From Actinomadura sp. K4S16 (GTDB lineage Bacteria; Actinomycetota; Actinomycetes; Streptosporangiales; Streptosporangiaceae): a stretch of DNA of 64,000 nucleotides. The notes under the pieces were generated by a model that saw only the letters and a program-made list of their open reading frames with translations, made no database searches and was not told the DNA's origin. The translations under genes were made by a program, and so were the position numbers. Positions 25,675-34,284 of this stretch are shown here, piece after piece. The stretch lies in contig NZ_BDDE01000016.1 in the NCBI RefSeq assembly GCF_008327685.1, positions 372,001 through 436,000 on the forward strand, given 5' to 3'. Position 1 is the first letter of the stretch, and each line of letters begins with the position of its first letter.

Positions 25675-26328
25675 CTAAATGCGTGGCGGCTGGCCAGCCT
25701 GGCGACCGAGGAGGGGAGCTCGACCGACGGGGTGCCAGTCCCAGCGGCGTTCAGGGCCTTGTTGTACGACGAGGCTCACAGCGTCGACTTTGAATTCTTT
25801 CGTCGGAAGATCTCGGCCGAGTGTGCTGATGAGTGGTTCGGCCGGTTGTTCGGTCTCGCTGTAGGCGAGCGTCATGTGTGGGGTCCACTGGGTAGGGCCT
25901 TCGGTGGATCCCTCGCGGCCAGTCGCTTTGAGCGTAGCGTTCTGAACGGCCTTGCGGATCTGCCCCAAGGGACCTATGGGGTGGACCGCGACGGCGATTG
26001 CCTCAGGGTGGTAGAGGATGCGGCTGAGTGTCACGGTGATGGGTGGGAGTGCGGCGATTAGTTCCGATGCTGCGGCGAGCATCTCGTGTTGCTGGTGTGG
26101 GGTGATGTCGTCGGTGGGGCCGACCACGAGAGTGGTGATGTGGAGCCACTCGGTGGGCGTCATGTGGAGGCCCTGGAATCCTGCGAGTCGCTTCTGGGCG
26201 GTGTGGGCGAGGTCGCGGGCCTCGGGGTGGTCGCCTACGAGGATGTGCCAGTAGAGCGTGCCCTGTCCGGGTCCGGGTTCCTTGCGGTTTTGCCAGCGGT
26301 TGATCATGCGTGTGGGCAGGGGGCTCAT
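25675..26328 (-). CDS. 2H phosphoesterase / 2'-5' RNA ligase-like protein
   Basis: 217 residues with the two HxT motifs of the 2H superfamily: LHITTL at about residue 63 and PHMTLAY at about 150. Members hydrolyse 2'-3' or 2'-5' cyclic phosphodiester bonds in RNA or nucleotides. ATG 26328 overlaps the stop of the upstream XRE-TPR gene (ATGA), so the two are coupled. This regulator-2H pair recurs in Streptomyces accessory regions to my knowledge. Substrate is unknown. Confidence 0.85.
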   Translation of the reverse strand: MSPLPTRMINRWQNRKEPGPGQGTLYWHILVGDHPEARDLAHTAQKRLAGFQGLHMTPTEWLHITTLVVGPTDDITPHQQHEMLAAASELIAALPPITVTLSRILYHPEAIAVAVHPIGPLGQIRKAVQNATLKATGREGSTEGPTQWTPHMTLAYSETEQPAEPLISTLGRDLPTKEFKVDAVSLVVQQGPERRWDWHPVGRAPLLGRQAGQPPRI

Positions 26329-27713
26329 GAGCGCTCCGTGTCGGTGTCGTCGGTGAGGGCGGCGGCGTTGAAGTCGCGGATCTGAGCCCTGAGCTGGACG
26401 GCTAGCGAGGTGTCTCGGTAGCGGGGGTGGCTGAGTCGGCGGTCTAGGTCGGCGACGTAGCGCGTGACGGTGGCTAGGCGCATGCCGGGGTCGAGTGTCA
26501 GCAGTTGGGTGAGTTGTTCGGCGGTGCCTTCGAGGTCGCCTTTGAGTAGGTGGGCTACTCCGGTGCCGACGCGGATCTGGGCCCAGATTGCTGGGGCGAC
26601 GGGTGCGCCTGCTGCCCATGCGGTGTCGGCCATCTCGGCGGCTTCTAGGGCGCCGTCCGGGTCGCCTGTTCGGGTTGCCACTGCTAGCGCGAAGAGGGCG
26701 CGGCGCTCGGTGGGGAACGACCAGACTGAGCGGTCGGTGGGGCTGTCGTCGATGGTCTCGGCTGATTGCTCGGCTCGCTTGACGGCCTGGAGGGCTCTGG
26801 TCTTGTCGCCGAGGAGAGCGGCGGCGTTGGCCTCGTACCAGGCGAGTTGCGTCTTCATCGGTGTGTGTGGGCTGGCTTCGTAGCCTTGCCGGGCGAAGTC
26901 GGCCGCCTCGATGAGGCGGTCTTGCCATCGGGCCGTTTTGGCTTGGGCATACCAGGCGAATGCCTCGTTGGTGCCGGCTTCTCGGGCGAGCATGAGGGCG
27001 GCGGCTGCGTACTGCTCGGCGTGGTGGTCGAGGTTGACGTCACCGAAGATCACGGCTGCGTGGGCGAGGAGATCGGCGTCGATCCGTAGTAGCTCGCGGG
27101 TGTGGCGGGGCCGGGGCCGGCTGTTCTCCAGCAGCTCTTGCGTGCGGCGGTGCAGGCGAAGCACCTGGGACAGAAGCCTCTTCGCAGGGACCTGGGTGTG
27201 TGCGCTGGCGAGTGATGTGGTCGACCTGGCCAGGCTCTCGATTGTCTCGTCTGCCGTGTCGCTGGCCGTCAGCCATCGCGTCAATCGGGAGATGTCCGCC
27301 GTGGTGGCCGAGTCCATCGGGTTGGACGGGTCGGCCTTGGCCTGCTGGGGGTCAGTGCGCACTATCTCTGCTCGGGCCTGGGGGGCGAGAGTGTGCGGAG
27401 CTGGTGCGGTCGGGTGGTGGCGAGGTGCGAGGCCGAGGGCCATGCGGGCGGTGTCGGGCATTTTGAGGCCGTCGGCGATGCGCTCGAACACCTCCAGATC
27501 GGTTACGCGGCGCCCGCCTTCTTTCATGTGCCCGCTGACCCTGCCCTGGGTCATGCCGCAGGCGATGGCGATCTGGGTTTGGCTTGCGCCTGCGTACTGG
27601 CGCAGTAGGTGGAAGACGGTTCCTATGTCGCGGGAGGTCAGGGCCTGGGTCATCTGCGGGCGTTCCCACAGTGATTCGGGGATGACGATCGGGTCCGACG
27701 CCCCTCCCGGCAT
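26325..27713 (-). CDS. XRE-family regulator with TPR-like C-terminal domain
   Basis: 462 residues. Helix-turn-helix at about 30-80 (GASQTQIAIACGMTQGRVSGHMKEG) followed by a linker and a long helical array of TPR-type repeats (about 170-440; AEQYAAAALMLAREAGTNEAFAWYAQ, ADFARQGYEASPHTPMKTQLAWYEANAAALLGD). TPR regulators of this kind often respond to a peptide or partner protein. Its cotranslated partner is the 2H phosphoesterase. An internal ATG at 27653 could also serve as start. Confidence 0.88.
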   Translation of the reverse strand: MPGGASDPIVIPESLWERPQMTQALTSRDIGTVFHLLRQYAGASQTQIAIACGMTQGRVSGHMKEGGRRVTDLEVFERIADGLKMPDTARMALGLAPRHHPTAPAPHTLAPQARAEIVRTDPQQAKADPSNPMDSATTADISRLTRWLTASDTADETIESLARSTTSLASAHTQVPAKRLLSQVLRLHRRTQELLENSRPRPRHTRELLRIDADLLAHAAVIFGDVNLDHHAEQYAAAALMLAREAGTNEAFAWYAQAKTARWQDRLIEAADFARQGYEASPHTPMKTQLAWYEANAAALLGDKTRALQAVKRAEQSAETIDDSPTDRSVWSFPTERRALFALAVATRTGDPDGALEAAEMADTAWAAGAPVAPAIWAQIRVGTGVAHLLKGDLEGTAEQLTQLLTLDPGMRLATVTRYVADLDRRLSHPRYRDTSLAVQLRAQIRDFNAAALTDDTDTERS

Positions 27714-27815
27714 GGGTCTCCCTCCGCGTGACTAGACCTTGCTGAGCGTATATCCACCCGTGAGATACCGCCTGTGAATGGGCCCGGGCTGGGGCTGTGG
27801 CGGATCGTGTGCGGC

Positions 27816-27992
27816 ATGACGCAGCAGCAAGACGCGGGCGAGCCGGACTGTGGGTCCTGCGGTGGTCGTGGGTGGAAGTTTGTCCATCCACGGCGGGCGG
27901 TCCTGGCGGGGCTGCCTGGTGGGTCGGGGCCGCCGGTGGAGCGCAAACCGTGCAGGTGGTGCACGCCGGTGAACGAGGAGCGCGCTGCGTAG
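27816..27992 (+). CDS. Small zinc-finger-like AICE protein
   Basis: 58 residues with CGSCGGRGW and KPCRWC, two Cys pairs like half of a DnaJ zinc finger. Small proteins of this kind are common between the regulator and transfer genes of actinomycete elements. ATG 27816 is preferred; a GTG at 27774 is upstream in frame. Confidence 0.6.
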   Translation: MTQQQDAGEPDCGSCGGRGWKFVHPRRAVLAGLPGGSGPPVERKPCRWCTPVNEERAA

Positions 27993-28143
27993 TCCCAGCA
28001 AGCTGCGGGGCTGGCGGATGTAGTCGGCGGCTGTAGGCGTGATCGTCCGGGGTGGTGCGGTCGTGCCTGCCGGGATGGTGATGCATCCCTCATGCCGCTG
28101 TTGTTCGCCGGTCCCGCTTTCTTCTCTTTGGAGGTGATGGGCC

Positions 28144-28536
28144 GTGGGTGACGTGGTGAAAGCGCGGGCGGCCGCTGGCGAGGGGTGGCGGTCGGCGGCT
28201 GCGGCGCTGGTGGCTGACCTGGAGCGGCGGGGCCTGGTGGCCGAGGTGATCGGCAATGGCCTGGTGCGGGTGCGCAACCCTGCCGGGGAGCCGGACGGCG
28301 GTGATCCGCGGGTGCGGGCGCTGAGTCCGGGGCTGCGGCAAGAGGTGTTGTGCCGTCCGCACCGGGGGGCGTTGTGGTGGTGGTGGGTGTGGTCGGGTCC
28401 GACTCGCCATGCGCTCTCGGAGTTGGAGCCGTTGTGCCCGGTGGCCAACACCGCGTTCGCGGGGGAGCGCATCGCACGGGTACTGGCCGTCCCCTTCGCC
28501 AGCTCGCCGGAAGAGACGTCGGACGGGTGCCAGTGA
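28144..28536 (+). CDS. Unknown AICE-borne protein
   Basis: 130 residues, GTG start preceded by GGAGGTG at good spacing. Helical N-terminus, then VRVRNPAGEP and a segment with HRGALWWWWVW. Ends with ERIARVLAVPF. Family not recognised, but such proteins are typical neighbours of korSA-type genes in AICEs. Overlaps the next gene (TGATG). Confidence 0.6.
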   Translation: MGDVVKARAAAGEGWRSAAAALVADLERRGLVAEVIGNGLVRVRNPAGEPDGGDPRVRALSPGLRQEVLCRPHRGALWWWWVWSGPTRHALSELEPLCPVANTAFAGERIARVLAVPFASSPEETSDGCQ

Positions 28537-28769
28537 TGGGCGTGTCATGGGTGGCGACGGCGGCGGTGTCACCGGAGTTGAGTCGGCGGCCGGTGGCGGA
28601 GCAGATCGAGCGCGAGTTCTCCGGGGTCGTGGCCTGGTACGGCGAGGTCACCGGAGCATGGTGGGCCATGGTGCGGGTTCGCGGTGACGCGCGGTTGGTG
28701 GAGGCCCTCACTCCACGGGAGTTGCGGGACGCGATCGTGAACGCGCGGGGCTGGCCGTGGCCGAGGTAG
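28536..28769 (+). CDS. Small unknown AICE-borne protein
   Basis: 77 residues (MGVSWVATAAVSPELSRR...). ATG overlaps the stop of the previous gene. Pattern FSGVVAWYGEVTGAWWAMVRVRGDARLVEALTPRELRDAI resembles short Trp-rich conserved proteins of actinomycete elements. Function unknown. Confidence 0.6.
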   Translation: MGVSWVATAAVSPELSRRPVAEQIEREFSGVVAWYGEVTGAWWAMVRVRGDARLVEALTPRELRDAIVNARGWPWPR

Positions 28770-28929
28770 TACGGGGCGGGCTCCGCTGACGCCCTGGCCG
28801 GTGGGCGGGCTGGTGGCGAGATTGGTGCCGGTGGTGGTGGGCTGTAGCCGTGACGCGGGTCCGGGTCGGCGTTACGCTGCGATGTGGTGCGCTTATGTGG
28901 TCAAGCGCCAGAGTCGTCAGGTGGTCGTG

Positions 28930-29661
28930 ATGTCGGGTTTGGAGTTCGAGCCCCCGAAGTATGCGCGGGTGGTGCTGGAGCTGCGCCGCCGGATCGAGAA
29001 CGGGGACTACGCGCCCGGCGCCATGCTGCCCTCGGAATCTCAGCTCGTGCGAGAGTTCGCGGTGGGGCGTACCACGGTGGTTCGGGCGCTGCAGATGCTC
29101 CAGCAGGACGGATGGATCATCCGCGAGCACGGGCGCGGCTCGTTCGTCAAAGGCCGGCCTGTCTCCTCGGCGCGGCCGTCTCGTCCTGGCCTGGCGGTGC
29201 TGGACCAACCCGAAACCGCGGCCGGTGTCACGCTGGTCGACGTCGGCTCGGTGCAGGCTCCTGCGGCGGTCGCGGGCCTGCTGGGCGGTGACGGCGGCCG
29301 TGTGGTGATGCGGCGGTGGGTGACCGTTCGGGACGGGATCGCCTCGGAGGTGGTGACGTGCTGGTTCCCGCAAGAGCTGGTGTACGGCACCGACCTGGAC
29401 AAGGATGCGGCGCTTCCGGTGGGGCTGCGGGCGCACCTGCGCACGGTCAAGGGCCTGCGCATCGATCACATCTCCGAGCGGACGGCGGCGCGGCTTCCCG
29501 CTGGTGACGAAACCCGCCTCTTGCAGATCAAGAAGTCTGAGCCGGTGCTGTCGGTGCTGGCGGGTCTGCATGACGCCTCGGATGCGGTGCGGTTCGTCGC
29601 CGAGGTCGTGATGCCCGGATCGCTGCATGAACTGGAAGACGTCTACAGCGTTCCGGAGTGA
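28930..29661 (+). CDS. GntR-family regulator (KorSA-like)
   Basis: 243 residues: wHTH at about 10-75 (YARVVLELRRRIENGDYAPGAMLPSESQLVREFAVGRTTVVRALQMLQQDGWI) and a UTRA-type effector domain (about 95-240). In pSAM2 the GntR protein KorSA represses pra and so keeps the element integrated. Position just upstream of the Pra-like gene supports the same job here. ATG 28930 has AGGTGG upstream; longer in-frame starts are less likely. Confidence 0.9.
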   Translation: MSGLEFEPPKYARVVLELRRRIENGDYAPGAMLPSESQLVREFAVGRTTVVRALQMLQQDGWIIREHGRGSFVKGRPVSSARPSRPGLAVLDQPETAAGVTLVDVGSVQAPAAVAGLLGGDGGRVVMRRWVTVRDGIASEVVTCWFPQELVYGTDLDKDAALPVGLRAHLRTVKGLRIDHISERTAARLPAGDETRLLQIKKSEPVLSVLAGLHDASDAVRFVAEVVMPGSLHELEDVYSVPE

Positions 29662-29802
29662 TCCCGGCCGCCTGACCTGCCTACATGCAAAATGTGACGC
29701 AGGTCACTCCTTGTGAAGGTTGTCCGGTCGAGTGGCTGAGGTACTTTCAAGGCATGCACTCGTCCGGACAAGCGGACGAATGAACGTCTGGAGGTAGCCG
29801 CA

Positions 29803-30213
29803 ATGGCGGTCAAGGGTCCGTTCAAGGTCGCGTTCGGGGACGTGTTCCCCTTCGGCGCGTTCGTCAAGGGCGGTGTGGAGGCGGTGCGCGACTTCGACCG
29901 CTCCACCGCCGAGAACTTCGTGCAGGCGCGGGACAAGGACACCGGGGAACTGGTGTGGGCGGTGGAGGTGCTCGACGCCGATCCCGAGTCCAAGGGGACG
30001 TTCAAGGTGAAGCTGACCGCGCCGGTTCAGCCGATGATTCCGGAGGCTCCGGCGGGGTTCCCGTTCGTGCCGGTGGAGTTCGAGGGGCTGGCGGTGACGC
30101 CTTACGTCAACTCCGGTACCGGGCGGCTGGCGTACTCGCTGAAGGCGTCGGCGGTACTCCCGGCCAACCTCAACAAGGGCGGCGGCCGTGCGGCTGCGAA
30201 GGATGCGGCCTGA
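29803..30213 (+). CDS. Plasmid replication, integration and excision activator (Pra-like)
   Basis: 136 residues: MAVKGPFKVAFGDVFPFGAFVKGGVEAVRDFDRSTAENFVQARDKDTG..VWAVEVLDADP..FPFVPVEFEGLAVTPYV, matching the family NCBI calls plasmid replication, integration and excision activator. It probably turns on the rep-xis-int genes. SD GGAGGTAG precedes the ATG. Overlaps the next gene by one base (TGATG). Confidence 0.85.
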   Translation: MAVKGPFKVAFGDVFPFGAFVKGGVEAVRDFDRSTAENFVQARDKDTGELVWAVEVLDADPESKGTFKVKLTAPVQPMIPEAPAGFPFVPVEFEGLAVTPYVNSGTGRLAYSLKASAVLPANLNKGGGRAAAKDAA

Positions 30214-30491
30214 TGGCGGGCGGGCGTATGTCGGCGCTGTCGCTGCCGATCGACGCTGCGGCGTCGGTGGAGTTCAAGCCGTTTCGGGCGCGTACGCCGC
30301 TGTTCACGGTCTCGGCGGGTCGGGTGCTGGTCACCCTGACTCTTCCGGAGCGGGTGAGCGCGGGTGATGTGGAGTTCGCGCGGGGTCTGGCGGTTCAGGC
30401 TGCGGCGTACGCGGTGGAGGTGGAGCGGCTGTACCGGTCGGGGCGTCGTCCCTCGTCGGGCCGGTCCTCGGGCAAGGGGAAGGCGGCGTGA
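30213..30491 (+). CDS. Small AICE protein, paralog of the next gene
   Basis: 92 residues. C-terminal ARGLAVQAAAYAVEVERLYRSG closely resembles ARQLAGLFARYAAEVERLHANG of the next gene, so the two are likely ancient tandem duplicates. N-terminal part is beta-rich. Stop overlaps the next ATG. Function unknown. Confidence 0.65.
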   Translation: MAGGRMSALSLPIDAAASVEFKPFRARTPLFTVSAGRVLVTLTLPERVSAGDVEFARGLAVQAAAYAVEVERLYRSGRRPSSGRSSGKGKAA

Positions 30492-30802
30492 TGGAGACCT
30501 CGTACAGCTACACCACGGTGAGTGTGGACTCCGACGGGGCCTCGACGGTGAACGTGGCCTTGCGGCCCGACCGTGATGTCTCGGTGCTGTGCGCCCGTGG
30601 CCGTGACCGCGCGCAGATCTCGATCTCGCACGCTCGGGCGCACGTGACCATCACCCCGACCAACCCGACCGCACCCACCGCCGAAGACGTCGCGACCGCG
30701 CGCCAGCTCGCCGGGTTGTTCGCGCGGTACGCGGCTGAGGTCGAGCGGCTCCACGCCAACGGTGCTTCGGTGCCGGGCGGGTCGGTCGAGTCGGCGGCCT
30801 GA
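30491..30802 (+). CDS. Small AICE protein, paralog of the previous gene
   Basis: 103 residues, beta-rich N-terminal half (METSYSYTTVSVDSDGASTVNVAL) and the same helical C-terminal motif as the preceding gene. Translationally coupled to it. Function unknown; its place before traSA suggests a transfer or replication accessory role. Confidence 0.65.
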   Translation: METSYSYTTVSVDSDGASTVNVALRPDRDVSVLCARGRDRAQISISHARAHVTITPTNPTAPTAEDVATARQLAGLFARYAAEVERLHANGASVPGGSVESAA

Positions 30803-30811
30803 AAAGCAAGG

Positions 30812-30847
30812 TGGGGCGGCTGGAGTTGGTACCTCCGGCCGCCCCGC
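30812..30847 (+). terminator. Hairpin between the small genes and traSA
   Basis: GGGGCGGC...GGAG / CTCC...GCCGCCCC stem just after the stop of the preceding gene; may be a terminator or attenuator setting traSA expression. Confidence 0.55.
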
Positions 30848-30887
30848 TCTCTCCCCTGAACTGCGCAAAGAAGAGGTGTGACCCATC

Positions 30888-32345
30888 ATGGCATGGGAGT
30901 TCCGCAAGCTCGGCCCCGGTGAGAACGTCGCCGTAGAAGCGCAGCGTGACCCGTTCGCCGCTCCGAAGTGGGCGCCTCCGGTGTGGCACATGCCCGAGGG
31001 CCTCGTGCTCGTGGTCAACGCCGTCCGCGCCCTCGTCCGGACCGTGGTGTTCCTGGTCCGCAACATCGTCCCCGTCTCGGTCCTGTCCGGCCTGGGCTGG
31101 CTCGGCTACCGGTACGGCTGGACGGTCCCCGTCGTGGTCCTGGCCCTCGTCGCCGTGGGCCTGGTGGCGTGGGCGGTGCTGGAACGTCCCTCGTTCGTCC
31201 GGTGGGTGGTCCGTCCGGCTCATGGCTGGTGGCGGCTGGTGGCGGTGTACCGGCGGCATTGGCAACCCGTCCTGGTGACGGCGGGCCTGACCAAGGTCCA
31301 CAAAGGGCGGGAGTACCTGCCCTCCCTGGTGCGGGTCCGCTGCGGCCCGACGTCCGATCGGGTGCTGGTGAAGATGCTCAAGGGGCAGGCTCCCGACGCG
31401 TGGGAGAACGTGACGGCGAACCTGGCGCACGGGTTCGGCGCGGTGCTGGTCCGGGTGCGGGATGGGGACCGTCCGGGGCGCATCTGGCTGGAGTTCGTCC
31501 GCCGTGACGCTCTGGCCGTCCCGTTCCCTGCGCTGCCTGTCCCGGACGCGTCCGCGGTGGACCTGTCGGGGCTGGTGATCGGGCGGCAGGAGGACGGTTC
31601 GCCGTGGCGGCTGCGGCTGCTCGGTACGCATGTGCTGATCGCGGGGGCGACGGGTGCCGGCAAGGGCTCGGTCATCTGGTCGACCGTTCGGGCGCTGCTG
31701 CCGTTGATGATGGCGGGCCTGGTGGAGGTCTGGGCGGTCGACCCGAAGCGTATGGAGCTGTCGTTTGGGCGTCCGCTGTTCGAGCGGTACGGGCGGTACT
31801 CCTCCGACCCGTCCGGCGGCATGGTCGCGCTGCTGGAGGACGCTGCGGCGGACATGAACGCTCGCGCTGAGCGCTTCGCGGGCGTCACCCGGTCGTTCAC
31901 GCCGTCGCATGAGCATCCGTTCCGGGTGATCGTGGTCGATGAGCTGGCGTTCCTGACGGCGTACTGCCCTGAGCGTGATCTGCGCAAGCGGGCCGAGTCG
32001 GCGCTGGCGGTGCTCACCTCGCAAGGCCGGTCGGTGGGGTACTGCGTGATCGGTGCGCAGCAGGACGCGCGCAAAGAGGTCAACAACCTGCGCAACCTGT
32101 TCCCCGACCGCATCGCCCTGCGCCTCGATGAGGACGAGCAGGTTGACATGGTGCTCGGCGACGGTGCCCGCGACCGTGGCGCCCTGGCCGACCAGATCTC
32201 ATCGGTTCCTGAGATCGGCGCGGGCGTGGGGTTCGTCCGACTGGAGACCACCCCCGACCCGGTCCGGGTGCGGGCGGCCTACGTCTCCGACGACGACATC
32301 CGGGACATGGTCGCGCTCGGCCTCCCCGATGTGGAGGCGGCGTGA
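30888..32345 (+). CDS. traSA: FtsK/SpoIIIE-type conjugative DNA translocase (TraSA-like)
   Basis: 485 residues. Two or three membrane segments (about residues 38-105), Walker A GATGAGKGS near 247, Walker B VIVVDELAFL near 346, and QGRSVGYCVIGAQQ later. In AICEs a single FtsK-type pump moves double-stranded DNA between mycelia after recognising clt. Overlaps repSA by 4 bp (GTGA). All ATPase motifs are intact. I did not find the clt repeats. Confidence 0.92.
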   Translation: MAWEFRKLGPGENVAVEAQRDPFAAPKWAPPVWHMPEGLVLVVNAVRALVRTVVFLVRNIVPVSVLSGLGWLGYRYGWTVPVVVLALVAVGLVAWAVLERPSFVRWVVRPAHGWWRLVAVYRRHWQPVLVTAGLTKVHKGREYLPSLVRVRCGPTSDRVLVKMLKGQAPDAWENVTANLAHGFGAVLVRVRDGDRPGRIWLEFVRRDALAVPFPALPVPDASAVDLSGLVIGRQEDGSPWRLRLLGTHVLIAGATGAGKGSVIWSTVRALLPLMMAGLVEVWAVDPKRMELSFGRPLFERYGRYSSDPSGGMVALLEDAAADMNARAERFAGVTRSFTPSHEHPFRVIVVDELAFLTAYCPERDLRKRAESALAVLTSQGRSVGYCVIGAQQDARKEVNNLRNLFPDRIALRLDEDEQVDMVLGDGARDRGALADQISSVPEIGAGVGFVRLETTPDPVRVRAAYVSDDDIRDMVALGLPDVEAA

Positions 32346-34039
32346 CGCAACCGGCCCTCGACGGTTCGGTCTCCGAGTCGGCTCCGGCGGCCCCTGCGGA
32401 GACGGGCGCGGTGGTCAAGACGCTGCCTCCGCTGGCGCGGGGCGTGCTGGAATCGGTCGCGGTCGAACACGGCGTGTGCATCCGCCCTGTCCCGATGCGG
32501 CGGGTGGACCTCAACACCGGTGCGGCCGAGGTCGTCTACGTTCCGTGTGGTCACACGCTGGCCTCGGTGTGTCCCTCGTGCGCTGAGCGGAAGCGCAAGC
32601 TGCGGGCGGTGCAGTGCTCCCAGGGCTGGCACCTGACCGAGGAGCCGGTCATCACGCGCGCCGATCCCGACGATGAGCAGCGTGCGTGGATGGAGTTGCG
32701 GGCGCAAGCGGCTGCGGCCCGTGACAAGGCGGCCGAGGAGGGGGCGGCGGACGGGGAAGACGTCGGGTTCTGGGATGCCGTGATCCGTGACCTGGACAAC
32801 GAGCTTGAACGCACGGGGGTCCGGGGTGCCCTCAAGTCGGCTGAGGACATCAGAAGCCGGCGGACTCGGTCGACTCGGCGGCGGCAGGACGCACCGGACC
32901 TTCCTCGGCGTCCAGTCGACTCCCGCACTCTCGGCAAGGTCTACCGGGGCAAGGACGGGAAGACGTTCCGGCCGTCGATCTTCCTGACGCTGACGCTGGA
33001 TTCCTACGGGCGGGTGCGCTCGGACGGGACGCCGGTCGATCCCGAGTCGTACGACTACACGCGGGCGGCTCGGGACGCGTTGCACTTCTCCAAGCTGGTG
33101 GATCGGTTCGTGCAGAACCTGCGCCGGTTCGTCGGCTACGACGTGCAGTACTTCGCCACCGTAGAACCGCAACGCCGTCACGCTCCCCACCTGCACATGG
33201 CCATCCGCGGAACCATCTCGCGGGCGGAACTGCGTCAGGTCGTGGCGGCGACCTATCACCAGGTGTGGTGGCCCTCGACCGATCGCGTGGTCTTCTCCGG
33301 GGATCACCTGCCGGTCTGGGATGACGTGGCGGGTGAGGACGGCGGCGGCTATCTCGACCCTTCGACCGGGGAAGTCCTGCCGACCTGGGATGACGCGCTT
33401 GACGCCCTCGGCCTGGACGACGAGGCCGAACCCTTGCACGTGGTGCGGTTCGGGCGGCAGATCGACGCACAAGGCGTCATGCCCGACTCTCCCCAGTCCC
33501 GCAAGCTGATCGGCTACCTCACCAAGTACCTCGTCAAGGGCGTCGCCGAATGCCACCAGGCCGAGACTGGCGCGCAGCGTGAGCATGTCGACCGGATGGC
33601 CGAAGCACTCCGGTATGAGCCGTGCTCTCCGACGTGTGCGAACTGGCTGCGCTACGGCATCCAGCCCAAGAACCCGCGCAAAGGGATGCAACCCGGGTTC
33701 TGCAAGGGCAAGGCACACCGCCGCGAGCACCTCGGCTACGGCGGCCGTCGCGTCCTGGTCTCCCGCAAGTGGTCCGGCAAGACCCTCGCCGACCACAAGG
33801 CCGACCGGAAGGCGTGGGTCCTGGCGCGGCTGGCTGAGGCCGGTATCCCGGTCTCCAACCCGGCCGATCCGAACGCCGTCCACGTCTGGGAACGCGCCGG
33901 TCCCGCCGATCCCGACGTCAAGCCGACCGAGGCGCGGCTGTTGCACCTGATCAACGAACGCATCCAACGGCGCCGCCAGCTCGACGCCGCGACCCACACC
34001 CCAACCCCCGAACTTTCGGCAACTGCGGAGGCAGCGTGA
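32342..34039 (+). CDS. repSA: Rolling-circle replication initiator (RepSA-like)
   Basis: 565 residues. N-terminal Cys cluster (VPCGHTLASVCPSCAERKRKLRAVQC) like a zinc ribbon, HUH motif HAPHLHMAIRG at about residue 280, and a later region with LIGYLTKYLVKG holding the candidate nicking tyrosines. It starts replication after excision. GTG start overlapping traSA. Length is within the normal range of RepSA proteins. Confidence 0.92.
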   Translation: MTQPALDGSVSESAPAAPAETGAVVKTLPPLARGVLESVAVEHGVCIRPVPMRRVDLNTGAAEVVYVPCGHTLASVCPSCAERKRKLRAVQCSQGWHLTEEPVITRADPDDEQRAWMELRAQAAAARDKAAEEGAADGEDVGFWDAVIRDLDNELERTGVRGALKSAEDIRSRRTRSTRRRQDAPDLPRRPVDSRTLGKVYRGKDGKTFRPSIFLTLTLDSYGRVRSDGTPVDPESYDYTRAARDALHFSKLVDRFVQNLRRFVGYDVQYFATVEPQRRHAPHLHMAIRGTISRAELRQVVAATYHQVWWPSTDRVVFSGDHLPVWDDVAGEDGGGYLDPSTGEVLPTWDDALDALGLDDEAEPLHVVRFGRQIDAQGVMPDSPQSRKLIGYLTKYLVKGVAECHQAETGAQREHVDRMAEALRYEPCSPTCANWLRYGIQPKNPRKGMQPGFCKGKAHRREHLGYGGRRVLVSRKWSGKTLADHKADRKAWVLARLAEAGIPVSNPADPNAVHVWERAGPADPDVKPTEARLLHLINERIQRRRQLDAATHTPTPELSATAEAA

Positions 34040-34284
34040 CCGACCGGCGTAAGCAGATGACGGCCCTCGACCCGGATGACCGCCTCCTGACCTACGACCA
34101 GGCGGCCGACGTCCTCAACACGACTCCGCGGTTCCCCCGCCGCCTGGTGGAGGAACGGCGCATCCGCTTCGTCAAGGTCGGGCGGTTCGTCCGCATCCCC
34201 GAGTCCGCGCTTCACGAGTTCATCGCGGCCGGGCTCGTCGAGCCGGTCACCCTGCGCGGCAGGAACACAAGGAGGGCTGCCTGA
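34036..34284 (+). CDS. xis: Excisionase (Xis)
   Basis: 82 residues with LLTYDQAADVLNTTPRFPRRLVEERRIRFVKVGRFVRIPESALHEFIAAG, the standard winged-helix excisionase of AICEs. GTG overlaps the repSA stop, and its stop overlaps the int ATG (TGATG): replication, excision and integration genes form one coupled operon. Confidence 0.93.
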   Translation: MTDRRKQMTALDPDDRLLTYDQAADVLNTTPRFPRRLVEERRIRFVKVGRFVRIPESALHEFIAAGLVEPVTLRGRNTRRAA

